This document shows, in pieces, positions 34,743 to 45,000 of a DNA stretch of 64,000 nt; positions within the stretch are counted from its first letter, which is position 1; every line of letters begins with the position of its first letter. Location: positions 79,372 through 143,371 of the forward strand of contig DYYG01000058.1 of assembly GCA_020741775.1 (NCBI GenBank), given 5' to 3'. Both the position numbers and the translations under genes were made by a program. The notes under the pieces were generated by a model that was given only the letters and a program-made list of their open reading frames with translations, ran no database searches and had not been told where the DNA came from. The DNA is from Methylorubrum populi (GTDB taxonomy: Bacteria > Pseudomonadota > Alphaproteobacteria > Rhizobiales > Beijerinckiaceae).

Positions 34743-35747
34743 TCAGAGCATCGTCGGCAAAATCCGATCCGGCGGACGGTGGCCGTCCATGAAGGTCTTG
34801 ATGTTGATGATGACCTTCTCGCCCATATCGGTGCGGCTCTCATGCGTGGCCGAGCCCATATGCGGCAGGAGCACCACCTTACCGGTGCGGGCGAGCCGCA
34901 CGAGGCGGGGGCTCACGGCCGGTTCCTGCTCGAACACGTCGAGGCCGGCGGCCGAAATGTCCCCGGCCTCGATCAGGCGCGCCAGGGCATTCTCGTCGAT
35001 CACCTCGCCGCGGGCGGTATTGACGACGATCGCCTCGGGTTTCAGCAGCTTGAGGCGGCGAGCGGAAAGCAGGTGATAGGTCGCCGGGGTATGCGGGCAG
35101 TTGACCGACACGATGTCGACCCGAGCCAGCATCTGGTCGAGGGATTCCCAGTAGGTCGCATCGAGGGCCTCCTCGATGGCCGAGGGCACCCGGCGGCGGT
35201 TGTGGTAGTGGATCGACAGGCCGAACGCCTTGGCGCGGCGGGCCAATGCCTGGCCGATGCGGCCCATGCCGACGATGCCGAGGCGCTTGCCGGTGATGCG
35301 CCGGCCCAGCATCCAGGTCGGCGACCAGCCGGTGGTCCAATCGTCGTCGGGGATGATGCGCGCGCCCTCGGCGATCCGGCGGGCCACCGCCAGGATCAGC
35401 GCCATGGTCATGTCGGCGGTGTCCTCGGTCAGCACGCCCGGGGTGTTGGTGACGGTGATCCCCCGCTCCAAAGCCGCGCCGACGTCGATGTGATCGACGC
35501 CGTTGCCGAAATTGGCGATGAGCCGCAGGTTCGGTCCGGCCTGGGCGAGGAGCCCGGCATTGATCTCGTCGGTGACGGTGGGGACGAGGACATCGGCCTC
35601 GCGGATCGCGATGGCGAGGGCCTCCGGCGACAGCGGCGCGTCATCGTGGTTGAGGCGCGTGTCGAAGAGTTCGCGCATGCGCGTCTCCACCGCGTCCGGC
35701 AGGCGCCGCGTGACGACCACCAGCGGCTTGCGCTTCAACGACGACAT
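34743..35747 (-). CDS. D-isomer-specific 2-hydroxyacid dehydrogenase (glyoxylate/hydroxypyruvate reductase type)
   Basis: A 334-residue NAD(P)-dependent dehydrogenase. The nucleotide motif LGIVGMGRIGQALA is near residue 152, the catalytic Arg in NTARGEVIDENAL, the Glu in LDVFEQEP, and the His in PHMGSATHESR. It probably reduces glyoxylate or hydroxypyruvate, a step used in the serine cycle, but the substrate is inferred. ATG at 35747 has an AGGAAAC ribosome site. Confidence 0.9.
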   Translation of the reverse strand: MSSLKRKPLVVVTRRLPDAVETRMRELFDTRLNHDDAPLSPEALAIAIREADVLVPTVTDEINAGLLAQAGPNLRLIANFGNGVDHIDVGAALERGITVTNTPGVLTEDTADMTMALILAVARRIAEGARIIPDDDWTTGWSPTWMLGRRITGKRLGIVGMGRIGQALARRAKAFGLSIHYHNRRRVPSAIEEALDATYWESLDQMLARVDIVSVNCPHTPATYHLLSARRLKLLKPEAIVVNTARGEVIDENALARLIEAGDISAAGLDVFEQEPAVSPRLVRLARTGKVVLLPHMGSATHESRTDMGEKVIINIKTFMDGHRPPDRILPTML

Positions 35748-36060
35748 GTTTCCTCCCACCGAGGTCGTCCGGCACTGCGTCCCGGTCCCGCGCCGTCCGC
35801 CGCCGCGTCTTAGCGCGAGGGGCCGACTTACGCTCCCTTAACCATGGCGCGGCCAGATGGGGCGAAGGCGAGCCGGTACCGGCTCACCGCAGGACGTCCG
35901 GCCTCTCTACCAGAGAGGTCGGGGAACACAATGCGGCCTTACCCCCGAGGGATCCGTGCCGGATGATCGGCGGCGTGACCGTCGACCCCAAGGGCGCCCC
36001 GGCGGAGCCGCGCTCTCACCGCACGACCTGTTTGAAACCATGGATCGGAGACGAGGGACG
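35748..36060. other. Intergenic region before the SH3 gene
   Basis: This 313-base gap separates the divergent dehydrogenase and SH3 genes. An open frame continues 68 codons upstream of the SH3 start without family features. I see no RNA gene or clear operator. Confidence 0.45.
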
Positions 36061-36654
36061 ATGCGCCCGCCTAACCTGCCCCTGGTGAGCCCCACCCGCC
36101 TCGCTGTGCTCGCGGCCCTGTTCGCGGTGCTGGTGCCCCTGACCGCCGAATCGGCCCCTGCCCCGGCCCCCGAGATCGGCAAAGGACCGGTGACCAAGCT
36201 GCCGCTGCCGCGCTACGCCAGCTTGAAGACCAACCGCGTCAACCTGCGCGAAGGCCCCTCGAAGGATCACCGCACGCTCTGGGTGTTTCAGCGGGAAGGC
36301 CTGCCGGTCGAGATCGTCGCCGAGTTCGAAACCTGGCGGCGCATCCGCGATTCGGAAGGGACGGAGGGCTGGGTGCTGCACTCCCTGCTGTCGGGGCGCC
36401 GCACCGCCGTGGTGATTCCCCCGTCCGGCGAACGGGCAGACGCGGCCAAGGCGACGGTGCCCCTCAATGCCCGCGCGGACGATCAATCCGCCGAGCAGGC
36501 GCGGCTGCAACCGGGCGTGATCGGCAGCGTGAAGAGCTGCACCGGCACGTGGTGCCGCCTCGTCGTGCCCCTGCCCGATAAGCGGGGCGACGTCGATGGC
36601 TATATCCGCCAGAGCCGCCTGTGGGGTGTCTACCCGGACGAGCGGGTGGAATAG
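36061..36654 (+). CDS. Exported bacterial SH3 domain protein
   Basis: A 197-residue exported protein. A signal peptide (RLAVLAALFAVLVPLTAESA) is followed by two SH3-like segments, the first with the typical NRVNLREGPSKDHRTLW and EGWVLHSLL, the second near residue 160 (IGSVKSCTGTWCRLVVP). Such proteins bind cell wall or envelope components. A downstream terminator is shared with irr. Confidence 0.87.
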   Translation: MRPPNLPLVSPTRLAVLAALFAVLVPLTAESAPAPAPEIGKGPVTKLPLPRYASLKTNRVNLREGPSKDHRTLWVFQREGLPVEIVAEFETWRRIRDSEGTEGWVLHSLLSGRRTAVVIPPSGERADAAKATVPLNARADDQSAEQARLQPGVIGSVKSCTGTWCRLVVPLPDKRGDVDGYIRQSRLWGVYPDERVE

Positions 36655-36660
36655 GCAAGA

Positions 36661-36688
36661 AAAAAGGCCCGGATATCCGGGCCTTTTT
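36661..36688. terminator. Bidirectional rho-independent terminator
   Basis: A perfect 18-bp palindrome ggcccggatatccgggcc (36666-36683) flanked by A5 on the left and T5 on the right. It lies between the convergent SH3 and irr genes and should stop transcripts from both. Confidence 0.93.
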
Positions 36689-36709
36689 CGTCACGACAGA
36701 TGGGCTGGA

Positions 36710-37213
36710 TCAGCCGCGGCCGGAAACCTGGCGGCGGCGCAGGCGCACGATCACCTCGACCCCGGCGATCTCCATGCCCTCGGGCGCCTCGGGCAGGGAA
36801 TCGACCGAGATGCCGCATTCCGGCATATCGAGAACCTCGCCCTCTTCCTCCAGGAAGAAGTGGTGATGCTCGCTCGGGTTGGTGTCGAAATAGGCCTTCG
36901 ACCCGTCCAGTGCGAGCTGGCGCAGAAGCCCGGCCTCGGTGAACTGGTGCAGGGTGTTGTAGACCGTGGCGAGGGAGACCGGCACCTTGGCCCGCATCGC
37001 CTCGTCGTAGAGCATTTCTGCGGTCAGGTGGCGGTCACCGCGACCGAAAAGGAGCCAGCCCAAGGAGAGACGCTGCCGGGTCGGCCGCAGGCCCGCGCGA
37101 CGCAGACGGTCCCGCAGGTCGGACAGCGGGCAGCCTCGACGGCCAGCGGCCATATCGACCGGAGAAGCGGACCGCGCGTTCAGCACGGCCTGGAGAGGCG
37201 TCAGATCGGACAT
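36710..37213 (-). CDS. irr: Iron response regulator Irr (Fur superfamily)
   Basis: A 167-residue Fur-type regulator that responds to heme status in alphaproteobacteria. The N-terminal GCPLSDLRDRL resembles the heme regulatory motif (GCP), followed by AGLRPTRQRLSLGWLLF and the DNA-reading helix PVSLATVYNTLHQFTEAGLL. The motif SEHHHFFLEEE is the Irr HHH signature. It is divergent from fabA, a neighbour pair common in Rhizobiales, where irr also ties iron to lipid genes. It probably controls heme synthesis and iron uptake genes. Confidence 0.93.
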   Translation of the reverse strand: MSDLTPLQAVLNARSASPVDMAAGRRGCPLSDLRDRLRRAGLRPTRQRLSLGWLLFGRGDRHLTAEMLYDEAMRAKVPVSLATVYNTLHQFTEAGLLRQLALDGSKAYFDTNPSEHHHFFLEEEGEVLDMPECGISVDSLPEAPEGMEIAGVEVIVRLRRRQVSGRG

Positions 37214-37235
37214 CGCTGGGAACGATTCCCACTAA

Positions 37236-37243
37236 TTTAGAAC
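37236..37243. promoter_or_regulatory. Candidate Irr/ICE half-site
   Basis: The sequence tttagaac begins 23 bases upstream of the irr start. It matches one half of the alphaproteobacterial iron control element as I recall it (TTTAGAA...TTCTAAA); the other half is not well conserved. It could allow self-control of irr. Confidence 0.3.
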
Positions 37244-37487
37244 AACTATAGCGAAGAAATTATACGGATCGCGAAGGGCTGCGGCAACCCGTACCGGGCC
37301 CAACTCCGGTTTGACCCGTGGAATATGCATGACTGTGGCGCAAATCGCCGCCGCCGGACCGTCGTCTGTGGGCTGCGCGCGGCGCTTTGTGAGCGCGGCG
37401 CGCCTGTGCTAACGAGGCGCCGATCCCATCATTCCCGTCCGCTCACATGGTCGGACCTGTCCGTCACCGGGGACCTGTACGTCATCC

Positions 37488-38027
37488 ATGGCTTCTCTCG
37501 ACCAGCAATCCGACGGCGCTACTCAGCAGCGCGCTTCGAGCTTCTCCTACGAGGATCTCCTGGCCTGCGGGCGCGGTGAGCTGTTCGGTGCGGGCAACGC
37601 CCAGCTTCCGCTGCCGCCGATGCTGATGTTCGACCGGATCACCTCGATCGGCACCGAAGGCGGGGCGCATGGCAAGGGCCATGTGCTGGCCGAGTTCGAC
37701 ATCCGGCCCGACCTCTGGTTCTTCCCCTGCCACTTCAAGGGCGATCCGGTGATGCCGGGCTGCCTCGGCCTCGACGCCCTGTGGCAGCTCGTCGGCTTCC
37801 ATCTCGGCTGGCTCGGCGCGCCGGGCCGCGGCCGGGCGCTCGGCGTCGGCGAGGTGAAGTTCACCGATCAGGTGCTGCCGACCGTCAAACAGGTCGTCTA
37901 CGGCATCGACATCAAGCGCGTGCGCCAGGGCAAGCTGGTACTCGGCATCGCCGATGGCTGGCTGGAGGCCGATGGACGGCGCATCTACGAGGCGAGCGAC
38001 CTGCGCGTGGCGTTGTTCCGCAGCTGA
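37488..38027 (+). CDS. fabA: 3-hydroxydecanoyl-ACP dehydratase/isomerase FabA
   Basis: A 179-residue hot-dog-fold enzyme that makes and isomerises trans-2-decenoyl-ACP and opens the unsaturated fatty acid route. The active site FFPCHFKGDPVMPGCLGLDA carries the catalytic His and Asp, with LPPMLMFDRIT near residue 42. Length is typical. Paired with fabB downstream, 150 bases away. Confidence 0.96.
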   Translation: MASLDQQSDGATQQRASSFSYEDLLACGRGELFGAGNAQLPLPPMLMFDRITSIGTEGGAHGKGHVLAEFDIRPDLWFFPCHFKGDPVMPGCLGLDALWQLVGFHLGWLGAPGRGRALGVGEVKFTDQVLPTVKQVVYGIDIKRVRQGKLVLGIADGWLEADGRRIYEASDLRVALFRS

Positions 38028-38044
38028 GTCCCGCCGAGTCACGG

Positions 38045-38161
38045 GCGCTCTCTCGCATCGAAACTGGCCTCCTTCGGCGGAGAGCGCGTCGTATGCGGTT
38101 GAGATTGACCGCACGACATCCTAACTGACCCCTCACGGAATTGCCGCGCAGGCTGCGGCAA
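38045..38161. other. Three hairpins between fabA and fabB
   Basis: Inverted repeats are gcgctctc/gagagcgc (38045-38052, 38080-38087), tgcggt/accgca (38094-38099, 38108-38113) and ttgccgc/gcggcaa (38141-38147, 38155-38161). The last is 16 bases from the fabB start. This is more structured than usual for a short spacer and could affect fabB expression. Confidence 0.5.
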
Positions 38162-38177
38162 AGAAGCACGAGCCATC

Positions 38178-39404
<1,227 letters not shown>

Positions 39405-39549
39405 CGATCGTAGCCCGCGATGCCGCGGCGCAAAGTTTAAGCTTCGCATCTGCGAAACACAGGCAAAGCTCAAGGATGGCCTTAGACTGATGGAAGTTCG
39501 GAACCGGGGCATTGCATGAACGTTCCTGCTTCGTTAAGTAGGATTTACC

Positions 39550-39669
39550 ATGATTACCGCCCTCGCTCTGCTTTCCGTCTGTGGACTGGCCGTCGCGGCC
39601 AGTTTGGCGGTGCGTGCCAAGCAGGCGCTGATCGACGATGCCCAGTCGGGCACTCGCGGTTACTTCTGA
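39550..39669 (+). CDS. Small single-helix membrane protein
   Basis: A 39-residue open frame: an N-terminal hydrophobic helix (ITALALLSVCGLAVAASLAV) and a polar tail RAKQALIDDAQSGTRGYF. It is preceded by a ribosome-like taagtagga and followed 16 bases later by a G+C hairpin, so it looks like a separate short transcript between fabB and fabI. No family is recognised. Confidence 0.55.
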   Translation: MITALALLSVCGLAVAASLAVRAKQALIDDAQSGTRGYF

Positions 39670-39685
39670 TCCGTCTCCTCTCCTC

Positions 39686-39715
39686 CAGCCCCGGTGCCGC
39701 CGCGCCGGGGCTTTT
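39686..39715 (+). terminator. Hairpin terminator after the small membrane protein
   Basis: Arms agccccgg and ccggggct around a GC-rich loop are followed by TTTT. Position fits the end of the 39-residue protein's transcript. Confidence 0.7.
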
Positions 39716-39918
39716 CCGTGCCGGTGCGCAAAGCAGCGGCGCGCGTGGACAGGCCCTTGCCCGGCGGGCTAAGCCTCGGTGCAAACGCCGATGCGCCCGC
39801 GCTTTCCGACCGGTCCGGGGGGACCGATGGAGGCGAGCACGTCGGACGACAGGCTTGAAGCTGTCGAACCTTCTGTGTTCGGCGCCGCGTCAAGTCGAAC
39901 GCGTACGGATGAGAACGA

Positions 39919-40749
39919 ATGACGGGTTTGATGGCGGGCAAGCGCGGCCTCATCATGGGGGTCGCCAACGATCACTCGATCGCGTGGGGCATCGCCAAGA
40001 CCCTGCATCGGCACGGGGCCGAACTGGCCTTCACCTATCAGGGTGAGGCGCTCGGGCGCCGGGTCACTCCCCTCGCGGCCTCGGTCGGGTCCGACATCGT
40101 GCTGTCCTGCGACGTGGAGGATATCGCCACCGTCGATGCCGCCTTCGCCACCCTCGACGAACGTTTTCCCGACGGCATCGACTTCATCGTCCACGCCATC
40201 GGCTTCTCCGACAAGGCGCAGCTCAAGGGACGCTACGTCGATGTCACGACCCGCGCGAATTTCTCGCGCACCATGACCATCTCCTGCTTCTCCTTCACCG
40301 AAATCGCGCAGCGCGCCGCCAGCCGGATGCCGCGGGGCGGCTCGCTGCTGACGCTCACCTATGCCGGCTCGACCCGAGTGATGCCGAACTACAACGTCAT
40401 GGGCGTGGCCAAGGCGGCGCTGGAAGCCTCCGTCCGCTATCTCGCCAGCGATCTCGGGCCGGACGGCATCCGCGTGAACGCTCTCTCGGCGGGGCCGATG
40501 CGGACGCTCGCCGGTGCCGGCATCGCCGACGCGCGGTTGATGTACAACCATCAGAAGGCGCACGCTCCCCTGCGCCGGACCGTGACGCTGGAGGATGTCG
40601 GCAATTCGGCTCTCTACCTGCTGTCCGATCTGTCGGGCGGCGTGACCGGCGAGATCCACTTCGTGGATTCGGGCTACAACATCATCTCGATGCCCCGTCC
40701 GGCCGTGCTCCAGGCGCAGGACGAGGCGGGCGTCGTCGGCGACGTCTGA
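39919..40749 (+). CDS. fabI: Enoyl-ACP reductase FabI (NADH)
   Basis: A 276-residue short-chain reductase that completes each round of fatty acid elongation; the family target of triclosan. GLIMGVANDHSIAWGIA is the cofactor motif, and TYAGSTRVMPNYNVMGVAKA contains the Tyr-x6-Lys active site. AGPMRTLAGAGI is the substrate loop. Downstream of fabB with the small protein in between. Confidence 0.95.
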   Translation: MTGLMAGKRGLIMGVANDHSIAWGIAKTLHRHGAELAFTYQGEALGRRVTPLAASVGSDIVLSCDVEDIATVDAAFATLDERFPDGIDFIVHAIGFSDKAQLKGRYVDVTTRANFSRTMTISCFSFTEIAQRAASRMPRGGSLLTLTYAGSTRVMPNYNVMGVAKAALEASVRYLASDLGPDGIRVNALSAGPMRTLAGAGIADARLMYNHQKAHAPLRRTVTLEDVGNSALYLLSDLSGGVTGEIHFVDSGYNIISMPRPAVLQAQDEAGVVGDV

Positions 40750-40831
40750 CGTCGCCGCACCGCCTTCGCGGTCGGGCGTGTCTTCCCGTCGCTTGTGGAA
40801 TGAAGGCGCGCGCCGCAGGGTGCCGCCCGCG

Positions 40832-41581
40832 ATGATCCCCTCCCCGCTCCGCCCCCCGCCGCGCACCCTTTTCGCCGCCGTCCTGCTGCTCCTGGGCGGG
40901 ACGGCGGGGGCATGGGCACAGAGCGTCACCCTCGATCTCGGCGCGGGCGGCACCACCGAGCGGGCGCTTCAGCTCGTCGCGCTGATCACGGTTCTGGCGC
41001 TGGCGCCCTCGGTGCTGGTGATGGCGACGGCCTTCACCCGGATCGTCGTGGTTTTATCGATCCTGCGCTCGGCGCTGGGAACGCAGACGGCGCCGCCGAA
41101 CGCCGTCGTCGTCAGCCTCGCCCTGTTCCTGACCGCCTTCGTGATGGCGCCGACGGCCCGCGAAGCCTATCGCGCCGGCGTGGAGCCGCTGATGGCGGGT
41201 CAGATCAGCCAATCCCAGGCGTTCGAGCGCGCATCGGGCCCCTTCAAGACCTTCATGCTGCGCAACGTCCGCGAGAAGGATTTGAAGCTGTTCCTCGACA
41301 TGGCACGCCAGCCTGCCCCGGCCGGACCGGAAGCGGTCGGCCTGGAGATCGTCACCCCCGCCTTCATGATCTCGGAATTGCGCCGCGCCTTCGAGATCGG
41401 CTTCCTCCTGTTCATCCCCTTTCTCATCATCGACCTCGTGGTCGCCTCGGTGCTGATGGCGATGGGCATGATGATGCTGCCGCCGGCCACGGTGGCGCTG
41501 CCCTTCAAGCTGATCTTCTTCGTGCTGGTGGACGGCTGGACGCTGGTGGCAGGCTCCCTCGTTCAGAGCTACGGAGGTTGA
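40832..41581 (+). CDS. fliP: Flagellar export protein FliP
   Basis: A 249-residue polytopic export-gate protein of the flagellar type III system. The signal-like N-terminus (LFAAVLLLLGGTAGAWA) and the motifs FTRIVVVLSILRSALGTQTAPPN, AFMISELRRAFEIGFLLFIPFL and MMMLPPATVALPFKLIFFVLVDGW are characteristic. The ATG at 40832 fits the signal sequence. No fliQ/fliR gene follows, so it is separated from other flagellar export genes. Confidence 0.95.
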   Translation: MIPSPLRPPPRTLFAAVLLLLGGTAGAWAQSVTLDLGAGGTTERALQLVALITVLALAPSVLVMATAFTRIVVVLSILRSALGTQTAPPNAVVVSLALFLTAFVMAPTAREAYRAGVEPLMAGQISQSQAFERASGPFKTFMLRNVREKDLKLFLDMARQPAPAGPEAVGLEIVTPAFMISELRRAFEIGFLLFIPFLIIDLVVASVLMAMGMMMLPPATVALPFKLIFFVLVDGWTLVAGSLVQSYGG

Positions 41582-41637
41582 ACTTGGCCGCCGCACGATT
41601 CGAGATCGCGGCGGCAGCGTAGAAGGGATTTGATCGC

Positions 41638-42039
41638 ATGGATCTGAGGACCGTCACCGCACAATGGTCGCCGCGGATGCTGAGCGTCCTGCGGATCGTG
41701 TCCGCGCTGATCTTCATGGCGCATGGGACGCAGAAGATCCTCGGCTTTCCGGCAAGCTCGATGAATCCGCCGCTGCTGTCGCTGTTCGGCGCTGCCGGCC
41801 TGCTCGAATTGATCGGTGGCGCCTTGCTTCTGATCGGCCTGTTCAGCCGCCCGGTCGCCTTTCTGCTCTCGGGTCAGATGGCCTTCGCCTATTTCATCGC
41901 CCATGCGCCCAAGAGCCCGTTTCCTGCGCTGAACGGCGGCGACGCGGCGATCCTCTACTGCTTCGTCTTCCTCTACATCGCCTTCGCCGGCCCCGGCCCG
42001 TGGAGTCTCGACGCGCAGCGCGGTCGCGGCGCCGTCTGA
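41638..42039 (+). CDS. DoxX family membrane protein
   Basis: A 133-residue protein with four hydrophobic helices (SVLRIVSALIFMAHGTQKIL at the start, then LLELIGGALLLIGLF). The HGTQK motif and four-helix layout match the DoxX family. The exact role is not established; some members act in redox homeostasis. The gene follows fliP by 56 bases. Confidence 0.88.
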   Translation: MDLRTVTAQWSPRMLSVLRIVSALIFMAHGTQKILGFPASSMNPPLLSLFGAAGLLELIGGALLLIGLFSRPVAFLLSGQMAFAYFIAHAPKSPFPALNGGDAAILYCFVFLYIAFAGPGPWSLDAQRGRGAV

Positions 42040-42042
42040 GGC

Positions 42043-45000
42043 TTATCCCGGCGGCGGCGACGGCGCCTCGGCGCGGTTGCCGGGCGCCACGCTGCCGCGC
42101 TCGGGCACGGCGGTCTCGGGATAGCGCTTGCGGTATTCGGTGAGGAAGGCGGCGAGCGTCTCTGCCTTGGTGGCCCGCATGGCCGCATCTCGGAACGCGG
42201 CGGTACGGGAAGCGTCCGGTCGCATCAGCATCGCGAAGGTGCGGGCATCCGCGCTCTCGGCCATGAGACCGGCGAATTTCGCCTTCAGCCGCTCGATCCC
42301 CAGGGCCTCGCCCGCGAGCCCGTAGGCGATGCCGGCCCGGATCACATCGGCCCGCGCGGCATCGTCGAGGGGTTTGCCGGTGCTCCACGCGGTCCCGACG
42401 ATCATCTCGTGGGCCTCGCCCGCCTCGCGCCAACGCCGGGCCGCCCACAGGATATCGGCGCGCAGCCGTTCCGCATCGGCTCCCGTCTCGCCCTCGACGG
42501 TCTCGAGGGCGAGATCCGTGCGAGAGAGATCCGACAGGGCGCGGGCGCGCAGGAGGGCGCGGGACCGGCGCACGTCTTCCGGCAATCCTTGAAGATGCGT
42601 GGCGTCGAGCGTCTGCAGCGCTTCGAGGGGCTTGCCCGCCATCAGCCGGATCGTCGCGAGCCGGGCCGAGACCGCCGCGCGGGCCGGGCCCTGCAGGCGG
42701 CGCTCGATTTGGTGTTGCAGCAATTCGTCGGCGGAATCGAGCAGGTCGAGGGCCACCAGACGGTCGGCCAGACGGCGCACGATCTCGTCGGCGCGCCGTC
42801 CCGCCGGGGCGAAATCCTTGAAATCGAAGTAGAGCGCCAGCGCCTCGATGCCGCCGAGCCGTTCGCCCCGCGGCCCCAGGAACAGATCCTCGAACACCAC
42901 CTGTGCCCGCTCGTGCAGAGCCCGCGCGGTCGGTGTGTTCGCGTTCAGCGCATCGGCCCGGCGGACGGTGGCGAACAATTTGCGCCAACGTCCCGCATCC
43001 TCGTAGAGACCGCCCAGCACGCCGAGGGTTTCGATCTCGGTCGTGCCGCCGTGCCACATCATGCTGAGGACTTCGAGGCGGTCGATCGCGTCGGGCAAAG
43101 CGGTCTTACCGAGCCTGTAGCCCAAAGCCGCCGCACGCCAGGTCGCCTCCGCCGCGATCGGCCAGGGCGCCTGATCCCTCACCGTCTCATAGGCCGTCAG
43201 GGCCGCCGCCCCGCGTCCCGTGGCTTCGTCCACCTTGGCCCGCAGCAGGGTCAAGTAGTCCCGAGCCGTATCGGAGGCGGCGCGGGAGGCGGCCACCGAT
43301 TCGCGGGACGCGGCCTCCCAATCGCCGGTTTCGACGGCTGCCTCCGCCGCAGCGATATGGAAGCGTGAGGCGAGCGCCTCGGGGTAGCGTTCCAGCACCG
43401 GTTCCCCGGCCCGCAAGGCTGCGGCCGCCTCGACCCAGTGGCCGAGCGCCGCGTCGACGAGGCCGCGCCACAGCCGCGCCTCGGGATTGACGGCGAAGCG
43501 GTCCTCGGAGAGCAGCTTGCGCGCCTCCTCGTGGCGCCCGATCCGGGCGAGCAGGATGCCGCGCATCAGCGCCGTCTGCCGATCGCCGTCGATCACCACA
43601 TCCTCGGCTGCGGCAGCGGTGAGCGTGCCGAGGGCCTCCACGTCGAGACCGTTGGCCATCATCGCTTTGGCGAGGTTGAGGCGTATACCGCCCCGGTCGC
43701 GGCGATGAGCCTCGGCGGCGGCAAGCAGCCCCTCCCGCAAGGTGGTTCGGACATCACCGCGCTGCGCCTTCTCCCAGGCATCGCGATCGATCACGAGGTC
43801 GCTGACCGCCTCGACCGCCTGATCGGCCGGGCGCGAGATCCCGGAGACCGCCAAGCCGCCCTCCCTGCCCTCCTTGCCGCCCTCTCGCACGAGGGTGACG
43901 CCGTCGAGCTCGGGCCGCACGATCAGATCGTCGGCCCGCGCAAGCACGGCGAGACCGAGCCGGCTCGGAATCAGCTCGAACTCCACGAAGCGCTGCGCCT
44001 TGACCACCCCCGCCGGCCGGATGCCCTCCGTCGTGACGACGGCGATGCGCTCGCCGTCGAGGTCGAGCCAGCCGGTCGGGCCCGGATCGGGCAGGCGCAG
44101 GGAGAGGCCGATGCGGCCTGGGCTCGTCGCCATCCGCTGAACCGTTAGGCTCTCGCTCGGCGCGAGGCTGTCGCCCGCCACCATCTCCCATCCCGTCGGC
44201 TCGGTCACCGGCAGGAGATCCACGAGGCGGTTTGCGGGAGCCTTGAAGCGCAGCACCGTGAAGCCGCCGCTGCGCAGGGGCAGCCCGAGGGCGACGAGCC
44301 CAGTCGCGCCGGACGAAGGCAGTTGAACCGGATCGGTCGTCGCGAAGACGAGCGTGACGACGCCGCCGCGCTCGAACAGGGCCGCCGGCACCCGCTTGGC
44401 GAAGGGGAAGACGAGGCCCGCCCCGGCCTTGCGCGGCGGCAGCTCGGCCCGGCGAGACGGGGGCTCCGGGGGACGGGACGTCGTGGCTGGCGGCGGAGCC
44501 ACCTTCGGACCATCCTGCGCCCCCTCCTGGGGCAGGGCAGCGGCGGAACCCGGATTCGGATCCTCCGCCTTCGGCGTGGGAAGGAAGTCGATGAACACGA
44601 CATCCTCGTCCCGCTCGGTGGCGATGGTCATCCCCGCGCCCGGCGTGGCGATGATTCGGGTTTCGCCCGCCTCGGTTTCGACGGCGACCTTGCCGGTGGC
44701 CGGGTCGAGACGCCCGCGCAGGGAATGGTCGTCGAGACGCCATGCGCCCGGCACGGTCAGGCGCGTGCCCGTGTCGGACGGGAGGAAGGCGGCCTCCGTG
44801 CCCGCCGGTAGCCGGAGGCTGAGCCGGATGCGGTTGGGGGCGTGGGAGAGTTCCAGGGAAAGCGGCCTCGGCGGCGGCGCCGGGTTGCGCGCCTTCAGGG
44901 TCGCTTCGGCGGCGGCGGCCCGGCGCGCGAGTTCCGCCACCACCTCGGCCGGCAGTGGCGGAGGAAAACCGCTCCAATTCTCCGGCAGGAGATCGACGAA

